A DNA stretch of 64,000 nucleotides from Cricetomys ansorgei (GCA_026225945.1 JAMJFZ010004075.1:838501-902500), one strand, 5' to 3'. Shown: positions 1 through 11,924, counted from the stretch's first letter. Numbers and translations are program-made. Notes: generated from the sequence alone by a model not told the origin.

Positions 1-212
1 GGTGTCTGCAACATACTTTGAAATGCATCAAAAAATAACATAGAATGTAGGACCAACTGAGAGACATGTGTAAGTGGGCATGTGATAAAACCAGCATATA
101 ATACAAATTATAATCTCAGTAGCGGAGGTATAGATTCTCATGATTGAGTCCTCTTGGTTCTTCTGTATGTGTAAAAGCAGATGTAATAAAATATTTTAAA
201 ACTAATACTAAA

Positions 213-500
213 AAATGGGTCTAGGGAGATGACTCGGCCAGTAAGTCAGTAGAGTACTTACCTGAGTTTAGCTCCCAACACCCTCATAGAAACTGAACAT
301 GGGGGTATAGATCTGCAATTCCAGTCCTGGGGAGGCAGAAGCAGGAGGATCCCTGGGATACCTAGTCTTGCTGAATCAGTGACCCCCAAGTTTAGAGAGA
401 GACCCAAACAATAATGTGAAAAAACCTTGGCTGTCAACCTTTGTCATTCACATGCATGTATACATACATCCATGTGCACACACGTAAGCACACATGCACA
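213..500 (+). repeat. B4-type composite SINE, sense
   Basis: tctagggagatgactcggcc (tRNA-like head), ggaggcagaagcaggaggat (B1-like part), agagagagacccaaacaa and a CA-rich tail. Confidence 0.7.
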
Positions 501-535
501 AGAATTAAAAAGCTATGTACTTAAAAAAAAAAGAA

Positions 536-603
536 AACACACACACACACACATACCACCACCACTACCACCACCACCACCACCACCAACAACAACAACC
601 CAA
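536..603. repeat. CA then CCA/CAA microsatellite
   Basis: A short CA run is followed by about 13 CCA or CAA triplets. Confidence 0.95.
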
Positions 604-925
604 AAACCAAAAACAACAAAATTTATTTTTTTCAAGAATTTTCAAGCTAAAAACCCTAAGGACATAGTATTTTTTTTTCCAACTAAATAGTGCTCTTTTT
701 CTTTCCATTTTCTTCGGTATGCCACAAACCATAATAAAACATATATATATGAGTTTTTAAGCCAAAGCAATCATTTGCCCAAGCAAGGAAAATTCACATA
801 GTTAGAACACATTGATTGCCAAGGTTTTTATTTACTTTCTAATGAAAATGTTGCTTTGAATATAGGATGGAAAAACTAAATGCTTGCAGTGTGTTGTTTA
901 GTGATGTTTGCCTTATTTGATTTAG

Positions 926-978
926 GCCACTGTAAAAACTTGCAAGAACTGAACGTCTCTGACTGCCCGAGTCTCACG
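926..978 (+). CDS. Fbxl13: Fbxl13 internal coding exon A (LRR)
   Basis: This 53-bp exon encodes HCKNLQELNVSDCPSLT after two bases that complete a split codon. That is the strand-and-cysteine core of an LRR_CC repeat and matches the FBXL13 LRR region. The acceptor is tttag ending at 925 and the donor is gtgagt from 979. The exon ends in phase 0. The acceptor has a poor, purine-interrupted pyrimidine tract. The product is known as a subunit of the nexin-dynein regulatory complex in motile cilia (DRC6) and as an F-box protein. This exon belongs to the ligand-binding LRR part, not to the F-box. The preceding exon is outside the window. The open frame around it (880-1152) reads through both splice sites and is not itself the coding unit. 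Confidence 0.93.
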
Positions 979-1677
979 GTGAGTATGAGGGTTTATTTCC
1001 CTGTTGTTTATATAGCTCCAGACCCCTCACACAGGAAGGCCAGTGGGCAGAGTGCATACTTTGTGTGCATCCGGGGTTCGAATATGGAAAAAGCAAACTA
1101 TATTAAACATTGGAAAAAAACATCTACCCTGTCTGCACAATGCTGTCATTAATCCTGTGGGCATGTGCTCAGCATTGGTGCCTCTGGCAAATGGAAACTT
1201 TTTAATGGTTACATAAAAACGGACTGTTTGCGTTTCATGCATGTGTATATGAGATGGAAAGTACTGGGTCCCGGCTAGGAGGATGGGCTTATTTTGGTGG
1301 CTTTCATGGCTGGCTATCAGCAACCACGCCAAAGAAGACAGAAGTGAACACACGCCCCCAGACTCCTCCCTCATGGCCCCAGGCCCCTTGTCTTTCTCTC
1401 TCCCCCAAATCTGCTTTTCACACAGTGAGCACACAACATCCTTTCTGCAGGCAGGTCTGACCGGCTCACCTCCATCTTCATCACCCGCACACCGCTGGAG
1501 AATGCCAAAGCAGCACATTAGTGCACCCCAAGACTCTCTCCTGCCCCCCGCCCCCCCGCCCCCCAGGCGCAGCCTCAACTAGTCCCACTCTGTGTGCACA
1601 GTAAGCCCCAGTGACCGTGTACCAGGCTGGCCTGGCAGCCTCTTGTCTTTGCTCATGCGGAACTGTGTCTTCTTTTT

Positions 1678-1804
1678 CAGCTTTTTTTTGAGACAAGGTC
1701 TCACTATGTAGACCAGGCCGGCCTTGAGTTCAGAGAGAGATCCTCCTGCCTCTGCCTCCCAGATGCTGGAGCAAAAGGTGTGCATCACCGCACCCGGCTT
1801 TGTT
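1678..1804 (-). repeat. B1 SINE, antisense
   Basis: A T-run then gagacaaggtctcactatgt, agaccaggccggccttgag, cctcctgcctctgcctccca and cgcacccggct: an inverted 7SL-derived B1. Confidence 0.9.
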
Positions 1805-2106
1805 TCTTGGCTCCCCCAACCCCCCCAAGCAGGGTTTGTGGTTTGGTAAGGCTTAGCATCCACATTACCTCCACTGAGCCACCATTGTGGCTATTGTCTG
1901 TCCTCCTATCAGAAGTAGCTACCAACTACAATGTTTCCGCCCCCCACCCCCAGACCTGAGGCAATAAAGACAGGGCTGTGTCTTTTGTGACGGTCAGGTT
2001 TTGGGCCTAGAGGCCTATGGTAATGCATAGCGGCCAATGAACACAGAGCTTGAGGGGCCATCTTGAATTGATGTGTATATGTGGCATGATTCACATTATA
2101 AGAACG

Positions 2107-2131
2107 CATGAATGAATGAATGAATGAATGA
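2107..2131. repeat. GAAT tetranucleotide run
   Basis: Six copies of gaat/tgaa in a row. Confidence 0.92.
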
Positions 2132-3044
2132 GGTTGAGCTAGTGAGAAAGGACGAGCAGAGAAGAGGACTTAGGGCTGTGTCTCACTGGCCCTAAGGAGC
2201 AGGCTGAAGATCCGAACAAGGAAGAGAAGGGAATAGGGTCAAATAGTGCATGGAACACACAGGCGGAAGACATCTGGGAAGACGCGACCCCAGTAGACAG
2301 GTACGGCAATCACCCATCACAGCAGCCCAGACTCGAGGACGACGGGCGCTAACTTCCGCTGAAACCGTTTCAGTGGGATACTGGGCCAGATAAAATTGTA
2401 GTGAACTAGAAATGGACAAGACACAGAAAGTCAGCAGGAGATATAAACTAACGTTTCCAGAAACGTGGCTGAGCAGGCAGGAGGAACAGGGGCTGCAACA
2501 TGCAGACGGGTGTATAGAAGCCGGCGGAGACTCAGTCTACCCAACCCATGGAACAGGGGTCTGAGGACAGAGAGCAGGAGGAGAACCTGATACGTAATGG
2601 CCCTCAGCACCCCCCTGCACCAGGCAGAGGCCAAAGCCCTCTCACAGGCTCCTCAGTGCCCCTCCAACTTCCACACAGCAGCATGCCTGGTGTCCGACTA
2701 TTCCTTCTCAGATGTATGCCCTGTTTTAACAGCCAGTCACCTGAAGCCCCCACAATACCATTTCACCGTGTCCTTGAACCTATGTTTCTGTCTGCCTGAA
2801 CGATGCTCCCCCCCCCCCAAATCTGGTCACACTTCTTCTTCCTTTAAAACACTCTTCAACTCCACCTGGCTTTCCCATTCACTTTTTAAATATCACTTTT
2901 AAAATGTCATTGTAGAAATGAAAACAAATTGATGTTTACTCAAAGTGAACACTAAAATTTGTAGTCCATACGCATAGAATTAATCAACCATAGCCACGAA
3001 TGAATTTAGAATGTTTTCTTCATCCTTGAGAGAACTCACGTCCA

Positions 3045-3145
3045 CTAAATCGCCTCTCCCCTTCTCCCAACCGCTCAGCACCGGCCGTCTCAGCAGGGTT
3101 AGCCGGCCTCTCTTCCGGCTTGCCCCCCTCCCGGGGCGGGGTGTC
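3045..3145. promoter_or_regulatory. Small CpG-containing GC-rich patch with an Sp1-like box
   Basis: About nine CpGs lie in roughly 100 bp, with ggggcgggg at 3133-3141, in otherwise CpG-poor intron. It is too short for a CpG island by the usual criteria. A regulatory role is only a possibility. Confidence 0.25.
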
Positions 3146-4280
3146 TCGGTCTCTCAGTGTCTTTACTTTCTACTCTTATACTTATGTTTACATTGCAGCT
3201 CCTTTTTTTTTTAGAACAAGGAACACTTTGAAAATCTTCTTTTTTTATTTTTTCCGCGAGGCTTACCTTCCCATTTTCAGGGCAGAACAGCTTCCCCCAG
3301 GATGGAAGACATTTTATGAGCGAATAAAATATAAACATAAAAGGGCTAAGACCCTTAGAACGCTTCGGTCTCTTCTCCTAATAAGAAAACGAAGCCTTTG
3401 CTGTTGGGTTCCCACCCACCAGATCGCTGCTCTCAGCCAGGTCAGTCAACCTCCCTCTCGGTTGGGGTGGCGCCTCAACTGACAAGCAAGCTGCTATTTT
3501 ATGTTCAGGAGTGTCCCCAAAAGAGTGAGGGGCAAACGAACGGCCCAAGAGCACATAAGAGGAAAGAATTCCACTTTCTCTCTGGCTGGGCTCTTTCTCC
3601 ACCAGCAAAGCAATTAAGGGCTCCTTCCTCAGGAGAGGTGGCCATCTTTGCTGGCATGTCCTTCAGAGATCTGATGAAGATGAAGATGGGTTCTTGGGAA
3701 TAGATTCAATCTTTCTATGGATATTTTTGGCACCTGCTATGTGAAAGCTGTCCCATTAGGTGTTAGAAGGAATTTTGGTGGGAGCCAATTTTCAGTTTTG
3801 CCTCAGGGAGTGCTAGTTCTGCATATGAATGCAACATTGCATTCTTTGAATTTGGCCTTCCAGTAGAAAAGTCAATGCGAAGCCATCTGCATCGAGTTTG
3901 TGAACTTCAAGATCTGGTCCAAGTTTGGGATCTATAAAGGACTAAATAATTTCTTCCAGTCCCGCCGTACTGCTGTTTTTTCCTTTGAGATAGACTGGGA
4001 GACAGGCTTACATTTAAGATATTCAAAACATTCATTCAAAGAGCTTTGGGGTATCTAATCTCCCCTTGCGGACAAACCCGCAAGCCATTCAGGAGGGTAC
4101 ACGCTCAAACACTTTAGCATCATGTATTCAAACATTTCAAGATCGAGTCTTGCATTCTCTCAGGTCCCAAGAATGGAGTGGTCTGAACTCGTTTGGGTGA
4201 CCAAGTACCTCCAGAAAGGCAAAGGCAGAGGAAGGACTGCTGACTCAGCTCAAGAGAGCCACATTCCTTGCCTGCACGCC

Positions 4281-4325
4281 TGTGCGTGCACGCGCGCGCA
4301 CACACACACACACACATACACACAC
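4281..4325. repeat. Alternating purine-pyrimidine tract (CG then CA)
   Basis: Forty-five bases of unbroken pyrimidine-purine alternation, including cgcgcgcg at 4291-4298 and then a CA run. Confidence 0.93.
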
Positions 4326-5089
4326 CATCCTCTCGGCCCCCCTACTGCTGAGGCCTGTCTGAAGGTGGCTAAGTGTCCTCACCTCTCCTCAGCCCCCTGC
4401 CTCACTTTTCACAGGTGCACCCCTGATTGGCACACTTAACATCTTCAGAGACAAGTTTTGTACCTGTTAAAGTGTGGCGTCACATACTTCTTTGATTATT
4501 TTGGGGAAGCGTGTACTGTGTTTGCTGCATTTGTCTACATGTATCTGCATCCTACGCTTGGTGATCAGATGACAGAAAAGTTACTGACAGCTTGAGCGCC
4601 GGGCTAAGAGTCCAGTGTTTCCACCCGCCCCACTTGTCCACAGGAGGCACCAGCAGAGGAAGCTTTCCTGTGCATAGCCCTGGGTCTCCTTTAAGACAGG
4701 ATTCGCTGCCCCGTAAATCACTCACTGGGTGACCAACCGTGGACCGATGTGCCCCAGAGTCTGGTGATGGTAAATATCCATGCATCCGGGAAACTGCTCA
4801 GAATGGAATGTCAAGCTGACCCCGATGTTGCTGAAAAATCAATGTTTGCCATCCCCTGGTGGTGTCTCAGCTGTTCTGCCCACGTGAATTCTCCAAACCA
4901 CATCTCCAAGCCTGTAGTCCGCCAGTGGTGGGCTATTCTTTTCAGGACCAAGTGTCCCGAAATGTTCACGAAGGACAATTATCTAAAACCAGCGGATACC
5001 CAGTGATACTCCATGGAAATTCATGAACCAACACTGAATAAATGAAAACCTATTGTTAACTCTGTTTCTCCTCTCCTCTCTTTTCTTTT

Positions 5090-5217
5090 GTTTTGACATA
5101 TTCTCACTCTGTAGCCCAAGCTGGACCAAAACTCGTTCTGTAACCCAGGTTGGCGTTGAACTCGAGGTGATCCTCCTGCTTCAGCCTGGGGTTACAGGCA
5201 TGCACCATTATGCTTGG
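5090..5217 (-). repeat. B1/proto-B1 SINE, antisense
   Basis: ttttgacatattctcactct, tgatcctcctgcttcagcct and ggggttacaggcatgcacca follow the inverted B1 order. It is diverged. Confidence 0.8.
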
Positions 5218-5369
5218 CAGTTACTGTATTGTCTGTACTTTCTGTATCAAAGTAGCTCCTCGCAGTCACAGCTTGACACTCGTCTGGTCTTCTTGGCTCC
5301 AGTTCGGGCCCCTCACTTGACATCGCCCCTCAGTCTGATGTCAGCCAAGTAGCCTTCGCTCGCTCCGCT

Positions 5370-5389
5370 CCCGCTCCCGCTCCCGCCCC
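5370..5389 (-). other. G-quadruplex motif (i-motif on the + strand)
   Basis: Four C-runs on the + strand (5370-5372, 5376-5378, 5382-5384, 5386-5389) are separated by 3, 3 and 1 bases. The minus strand therefore fits the G3+N1-7 rule with very short loops. Confidence 0.8.
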
Positions 5390-5993
5390 TCTTTCCCCTC
5401 CGCCAATCCCAACACTGGACCTCGCACCCTCACCACACCTTGGTGTTTGTCTGTATTCCACTTTTCAAATACAGATACTGAGACCATCTCGGACGTTTAA
5501 ATTCGGTGAAAATTTGTTCAGCTTTTAAAATGCATCATTATCAGAAACACAGAAATTTATCACAGATGATAGGCCTGGGCTACCCTTGCCCTTGCTTTTA
5601 ATGAAGCCCAGTTACTGAGAGCATTCACTATTCCAGTCTTTCAGAATAACTTCAAAGCGGCCGGTTTGTGACCGCATGTCTATGTCTGGACAGTCAAGTC
5701 ACACAGCGACATTGGTGTCACATACTGGAACTTGCAGGGGTCCCGTCTGCCTTTTAATGAAATGTCATTGTGATGCAATGACGTCTTATTTCTAGTGAAA
5801 GAAGAAAGGAGGGAGCAAGGAAGCTTCAAACAAAGTGACGTTTCTACTTTTTATTTGAACCAGTATCAAAGAACAGGGAGGACCAGGTTGTGCGTGAATG
5901 TCTTTCTGGGACAGGAAGGGAGGTGAGAGAATGGGGAGACTGAGAGGCCTGTGAGGGTTTGATACCATTTTTCTTCTTTCTTTTGTTATGCAG

Positions 5994-6094
5994 GATGATT
6001 CAATGAGACACATTTCTGAGGGCTGTCCTGGGGTCCTGTATCTCAATCTATCCAACACAGGCATCACCAACAGGACCATGCGACTCCTGCCCAG
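5994..6094 (+). CDS. Fbxl13: Fbxl13 internal coding exon B (LRR)
   Basis: This 101-bp exon begins DDSMRHISEGCPG and ends ITNRTMRLLP plus two bases of an Arg codon. It enters in phase 0, directly continuing exon A (SLT then DDSM gives the ITD/TD turn of an LRR_CC repeat). It holds one helix and the next LxxLxLSNT strand. The acceptor is a T-rich tract ending ttatgcag at 5993; the donor is gtaacg from 6095. It is too short to give an ATG-started open frame, so it was found by reading the + strand next to a splice-like tract. The identity is strong because the run from CPG through LNLSN to the RLLPR end matches the FBXL13 order exactly. Confidence 0.95.
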
Positions 6095-6111
6095 GTAACG
6101 GTGTTTGATTT

Positions 6112-6190
6112 AAAAGAGGGTCTCACGTGTACTCCAGGCTGGCTTGAACTCATGCTCCTCTGCCCTCTGACAGATGCTGCTTGTACTATT
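6112..6190 (-). repeat. B1 fragment, antisense
   Basis: agggtctcacgtgtactcca ggctggcttgaactcatgct: a partial, old inverted B1 just beyond exon B. Confidence 0.5.
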
Positions 6191-8864
6191 TCTACCACAT
6201 TGAAAATATGGTGTCCCCCTAGGCTTATGGCTTATATTAGTTGTCCTCAAAGCTAATCCCCCCCACCATCAGCACCCAGCCATGGCAGCGTGGTAAGGGA
6301 CTGCTGCTCTCCAGGCCGAGCTGGTGTCTGCACTCTCCTTCCTAGATAAGTTCAGCTGATCACTGGTCTTCTATCTTGGCTGGTGTTTTTGTTTTGTAGC
6401 AGTGTACCCAGTGCTTGAGACAGACCTTCTTGTCTCTTTCTGCTCCCTTTCCTGGGTGCTTGAGCCTGGCCCAGCTTCCTTTCTGGCATCTGGGACCTTT
6501 CTCTAACAGAACTCCAATATGCCACCTGCCCAGGCCGTGTACACCGCTGTCCGCGTTCTAGGTCCCCTGTGTCCCACTGAGCCCAGCACATCCAGGGAGC
6601 TCACACCGATGACCTTTGACTGTCTGTTGACTTTGATGCCCTCAGAGAGTGGCAGCTGCTATTCCGTAGCCAGCACTTATCCGGAGAAGGCCCAGAAACA
6701 CAGAAAATCTAGCAGAGTCTTCAACTTTACACAAATTTATCTTATTCAGTTATTCTCTCTCCTTACTGTGGAAGGACTAACCAGGCACTGTGTCTGATCA
6801 TAGGAAGATGTTCAAATTTGACTCTGGGAAACATTTCTCAAACCACTGCGAAAGACAGAACTTTTTTGAGATCCTTTGAAAACTAACAATAAGACATTTG
6901 GAAAAGCTTAAACAGGAAAAAATTCTGGGTGGCAATTTTCTTGTGTTCTGACTCTAATAATCTTCCAGAAATGGGCAAACCTCAGAAGAGTGTTGTGGCA
7001 CTTCCTGTTTTAGTTAGGCAGTTCTGAAAAACCTTCCTTTAAGATTCCTCCAGATACTTTAAGAGACAGAGAATCTTCACTCAGCCAGCCTTCAACAATC
7101 GTTTGCTTTTTCTTCTTCTTCTTCTTTTTTTTTAACCCAGGCATATAATCCATTTAGAATTTATTTTAGTGATGAAAGAAGCTATGATCCAAACTGGAGG
7201 TCAACAAACCATGACCCACGAGGTCTAAAGCTTGCTCTGTGTGGTCCACCAGCTCAGGTTTTACACCCTCCATCTGTAACAACTGATCCAACGTTATTTA
7301 TCAAGCGAAGCTCTGTGCCGTTCTTCCTTATGTATTCGAAATCTTTAGATAGACAATAAGTACCAAGAACACATTCCTATATCTTTCCACGTGTGACTTT
7401 GTCCACATCTCTGAGGTCCTCATGGCCACCGTATCCTGCCCAGCTCCTCCCCCAGCAACGCATCTTCGATAGCTTGGAAGGCTGGTAGGGAGCATTCCAC
7501 AAGGACTTGGAAAATGGCAATCATGACACCTCAAGACTTGAGCTGTTGCTCTGGCAATCGCTTAGGCTTGAGCTGACAGAAAAGGCAACTCACAAAGCAG
7601 ATTCGACTTAAATATTTGTCATGCCTGTAGCCAGCACATTGTAAATAGCACAAAAAATTGAGGCAATTTTTTTTCTTTCAATCTCTTAAAACATTCTGAT
7701 TCTGGAAAGAAGGCACTCATGTTATGGACAGGTGAGGGTAGTTTGGCTGCATGCCTCAGGTCGCCATGACTGTAGTGTAAATGGATGGAATGTGTGAAAC
7801 CAGTGAGCGCGATGTAACTCGGGGCTCTGTGCTCACACCTCAAATGCAGTGATCGCTTGCTGGGGTAACTGCGAGAATCTGGCAAAAGTCAGTCAGAGCA
7901 TTGCGTGAGAACCAGCTGGCTGCGTGGAATTGACTATAGTCAGTATCGCATAGTTTATTAGTAAATTGTATAGTACCTAACTTTCGTATCTGTGAGATAA
8001 TAACATATAATTTTTTTTACAGTAAACATACTTATTCACAGTTTTAGACTAATTAGATATTTGTCACTAAATAATTAAAGATAAGATAAAGGAATGGTTT
8101 ATGTATAACCATCCTCTTGGGAACAGAATACTTTTACATTTCTCAAAGTTCATGAATCTCTTAATAAAATTTTTCTTTGGTCAGAAAAGTTTTAAGTATT
8201 TATAGATGTGTTTTTAGTTATCTTCAGAGGTGGCCTTTCTGACTGTACTTTCTAATTTTATTTACTAAATGGTCCTACTAAAGTGGGTTGGAATATAAGA
8301 TGTAAATACCCTTTTAAACTTTTCCCTTAAAAACGACCAAACAGAACTAGGCAATTATTTCTAAATAACAATTTGGAAAAAGCATATTAGACTTGTCAAA
8401 TATTATTTCTATATTCCAAACAAGTAGTCTATATTTTATTTCCTTTTTGACCCAATACTTAGAGAAGAATTCTTTGTTTACAGTGGTTGGTGCTTCAGTT
8501 AAACTTCTGTCTTTAATTCTAGAAGAACTATGGACTAAATTGTTTCTGCTTTCTGGAATTCGGATTTCTTGAAGGACTCATTTGTAATTAGTTTCAGCAG
8601 ACCCATGCATGTCTAAAGTGAAGAGAATTTGTTTAGGAGAACAAACTTGTGTCTGTAAATGTATGTTTGTACACAGTTCCTGACAGGTCATAATAAAACT
8701 GTGACGTGTTAGTCACTGATTGTAATCAAGTTGGTTTTTATTCTATGCATGAAGTATCACGCTTTATCATAGATTGCACATCTTCCCACGTAAAATGATA
8801 TTCTTTTCCCTGGTTGATGTTTTTTGTGATTTGTGTTGTTGGTTTTTTTGTTTTGTTTTTTGTT

Positions 8865-8990
8865 TTTTGTTTTTTTACGACAGGCTCTCACGGGTTGGCC
8901 TAGGCTGCCCGCAAACTTGCAATCCTCCTGCTTTAGCCTTCTGAATGCCCTGATTACAGCCATATGTTACCATATTGAGCTTCAATCTTT
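8865..8990 (-). repeat. B1/proto-B1 SINE, antisense, diverged
   Basis: T-rich start, then gacaggctctcacgggttgg, aatcctcctgctttagcctt and a gattacagccatatgttacc end. Confidence 0.75.
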
Positions 8991-9010
8991 AAACATCTGC
9001 TGTTAATATC

Positions 9011-9091
9011 CTCTTCTTTTCTTTTCTTTTCTCTTCTCTTCTCTTCTCTTCTCTTCTCTTCTCTTCTCTTCTTCTTCTCTTCTCTTCTTTT
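9011..9091. repeat. Polypyrimidine CTTTT/CTCTT run
   Basis: Repeated cttttcttttctcttctc units over about 80 bp; pure pyrimidine. Confidence 0.93.
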
Positions 9092-9195
9092 TTTAATGAT
9101 TTTTGTGGGATACGTTATGGATCCCTATCTCTTAAGCCTTTGTGTTACTGTTTTTCAGTTGTGGTTTATGTGTAGCAGGTTGTTAACCTCTATTT

Positions 9196-9297
9196 TAGTT
9201 TTGGCTTTTCAAGACAGGCTGGCTTCAAACTAGATCCGCCTGCCTCTGCCTCCCGAGTGCTGGAATTAAAGGTGTGAGCCACCTCCGCCTGGCTACG
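9196..9297 (-). repeat. B1 SINE, antisense, 5'-shortened
   Basis: ttcaagacaggctggcttca, ccgcctgcctctgcctcccg and gctggaattaaaggtgtgag are inverted B1 blocks. Confidence 0.88.
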
Positions 9298-10064
9298 AGC
9301 TTCTATTTTTATAAATGCTTGTCCTTTGTGTCTGTTGGAGAGGAAAGTTCAAAGGAGTACTATTTTTTATTTTCTAGGGATTATAAAATACAAAATTTAT
9401 AGGCTAAAAATCTGAATTTACGGTTTTATTTTTCATTTATTTTTTTTCTCCTTCCTCTGCTTTTTAAACTTAAAACATTCTTGCCAGCAGTATTTTAAGA
9501 TGCCCCTTTTCCCCTTAGGTAATTTAGCATATCAGTGTGGCTATGAATCAAATAACCTTTTAGAAATACTGATTTTACAAATGAATATACGATTTAGTAG
9601 GAAGAATAGGAAAGTTGACTCCCAAATAAGTTTGTTTTGGTTTTAATTTCTAGTCCTTTCCATTCAGTGAACATTTAGAGTACATTCTGCTTGATGCTGA
9701 TGACTTTTGTCGTATTAAGAACATGCAGTAACTCGTCTGTGGTAAAAATAGTTTCATGGCGATTGTCTATTTCTGTTGTCTGCTTGGGTATTCAGAATTC
9801 TTCTTTGAACTATAAATAACCAGAGAGATGTTGGTTGTTGCTGCTAGTCACTCCTCTTCATTGCCTTTAGTTCTTCTTTCCAAAGAAACCAATTGCCAGA
9901 AGGTGGGGGGGGGGGGCGCAATGATGGCTGCCCCTCTTGGCAACATTGATTTGTCAGTTTTTATTTGGGTCCTTTTCCTCACTTAATCGGGGACTTAGTT
10001 TTCTGAAGTTGAAATGAGGGTTTCCCATAGCTCTTTCTCATTCCTTCTTTCTTTCTTTGTTGGC

Positions 10065-10220
10065 GGGGGAGCACACACCACACGTGTCACACATGCCTGA
10101 GGTTGGGACAACTTGACAGGCTCAGTGCTCTCCTTCCACCATGTGATTTGTCAGATAGAACTCCCATCAGGCTTTGCTGGCAGGAAGCACCTTTCCCCGC
10201 TGAGCCACCTCACAGGCCCG
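10065..10220 (-). repeat. B3 SINE, antisense
   Basis: gcacacaccacacgtgtcac, tgctctccttccaccatgtg, atcaggctttgctggcagga and gctgagccacctcacaggcc. Confidence 0.78.
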
Positions 10221-10580
10221 TCCTTCACTCCGGGGGCTCCTTTGCCTCTTGCTGTTTTCCGAATCTGATCCCTCCAGTGATTTCTGTCACCATAGCCTGG
10301 CCAGTACTCTGGGGTTTTTCTTTGCAGAGCATCTTGCCCGGTCCTTCCCTCCAGTCTGCTCTGATTTGCGCCACAGGAAGAGTCCTATCTTGTCTAGACT
10401 CTTCCCTCACCGTCCCTGACATTATCTAGTTCAACATACCTGTGAGGGTTGCCCAAGAGACGCCCCGTCCTCTGGCCACCCCATTGCCTTGTGCTTGTCT
10501 TCCTCACAGTGGGGAAGCCCTTCTTTGCCTGTCTGGTTCTCAGCCTCTTTAAGTCAAAAAGCATCCCAGAAAACCAGTAA

Positions 10581-10627
10581 TTTTATTTATTTATTTGTTT
10601 GTTTGTTTGTTTATTTTATTTATTTTT
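10581..10627. repeat. TTTA/TTTG tetranucleotide run
   Basis: Alternating blocks of ttta and tttg. Confidence 0.92.
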
Positions 10628-10629
10628 AG

Positions 10630-10748
10630 AAGGGGTGTGTGTCTTGTCATGAATGCTTAGGCTGATCCTTAGCTGCTGTGCTCACGTGTCCGTCTGCCTC
10701 TGCCTCCCAAATAGCTGGAGTTTCCGGATCACATCACTGAGACCGGCT
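10630..10748 (-). repeat. B1-like SINE, antisense, diverged
   Basis: Contains gtctgcctctgcctcccaaa and a decayed end with catcactgagaccggctt. Confidence 0.6.
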
Positions 10749-11799
10749 TGATCTCTTCTCCTAAATGGGTTCTTACCCGCTGCAGCAAGTGGTGTCTAAT
10801 CTTCTTTTATAAGGATTGATTGACTCCTTATCTGGCTTTAAGTTTTATTTACTAGGATGATCTGTTGCGTAGTCTCATCAATATCCCACCAGAGAGGAGC
10901 AGGCTCGGTGCTCTGTTGTGCTCACCGGACAATCCCCGGGTGTCCGTCATGTCACTGGACAACCTCAAGTTCACTCTTATTCTGAGGCCGTGTTTTCCAT
11001 TTAGATTTTTCTGGAGAGTTCTGCTTCATAAAACTTCCTCTTGAGAGTGAAGAGTCCCAAACTCAAAGAACCTACCTGCAAACGCCCTTTGTCCGAGACT
11101 AGACCTTGTCTTGGCGGTTTTAATAGAAATTTCCATTTAAAGACGTGGTGTGGTACTCTTTCTAGCTGACTCCTCTAGTGTTGAAGACGGAACTTAAAAT
11201 ACTTCAGTTCTTCAGTGGAAACAAGTCAAAAGAAGGAACAAAAATAATTTCCACGTTTTCTGTAAGAATGGTGATTTCTTAAAGATTTACACCAGTAGCA
11301 GAAAAATAAATTAAAAAAAACACCACTCTCAATAAACAACGGAAAAGATAAAACCCACAAAATACTCTTTCTTAAAGCAGAAACGGAATTGCCAGGGAGC
11401 CTGTGACGGGAAGATGGTGGACCGCTTCGTAGGAGCAACATTTTGTTTTTCTCTTGCCAAGTTCTAAGTTAATTATAGGTGCTGCATAGACCTGCTGTGT
11501 GTGTTGCACTGCTCACCAGCACACCCCACACCCTAGCGGCTGTCTGTCTGCGACACCAGAAATCTCTAGAAAGGGCCACAAGGCTGCGTTCTGCACTTAG
11601 GACAAGTCCCTCCAGTTCCCGCTCCCCACTTTGGAGGGAAGCTGGCCAGAGACTTTCCGCCTAGGACCCACAGAGCAATTTAGTCTAATGACCTTCCCAT
11701 TGGCTGCAGAGGCTCTTCAACTGCAGCCAGTGGCTACTGCCTCCAAAGGGAATGATGTCAGGTGTCTATGAGGATTTTTTAAAAATTATTTTACATTTT

Positions 11800-11924
11800 T
11801 TGTGTGTGTTTATGTGTATAAGTGTATGAGTGCAGGCACGCCCAGAGGCAAAGGCATCTGACCCTCTGCAGCTGAAGGTACAGATGACTTTGAGCCCCTG
11901 ACACAGGTGCTGGGAACTGAACAC
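11800..11924 (-). repeat. B2-like SINE, antisense
   Basis: A tgtgtgtttatgtgtataag start, gcatctgaccctctgcagct and gtgctgggaactgaacacca are inverted B2 blocks. It meets a sense B3 end. Confidence 0.65.

Larger units (their letters stand above)
1..925 (+). other. Fbxl13: Fbxl13 intron upstream of exon A (3' part)
   Basis: This is the 3' end of an intron whose start lies outside the window. It holds a B4-type SINE (about 213-500), its CA-rich tail and a CCA trinucleotide run (536-603). The stretch 604-900 is AT-rich and has no recognisable element. The 87-residue open frame at 427-690 is His/Pro low complexity from these repeats. Confidence 0.8.
979..5993 (+). other. Fbxl13: Fbxl13 intron A-B (5.0 kb)
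   Basis: It contains two antisense B1 copies (1678-1804, 5090-5217), a GAAT tetranucleotide run (about 2107-2131), a small GC-rich patch with an Sp1-like box (about 3045-3145), an alternating purine-pyrimidine tract (4281-4325) and a G4/i-motif (5370-5389). The rest, including 1810-3040, 3150-4270 and 5400-5980, shows nothing I recognise. No open frame has codon structure or homology I can support. Confidence 0.75.

Noticed and set aside
880..1152. 90-codon open frame with a hydrophobic start resembling a signal peptide
   Set aside because: The frame is exon A of Fbxl13 extended into both introns. The MLAVCCLVMFALF part is intron sequence before the acceptor.
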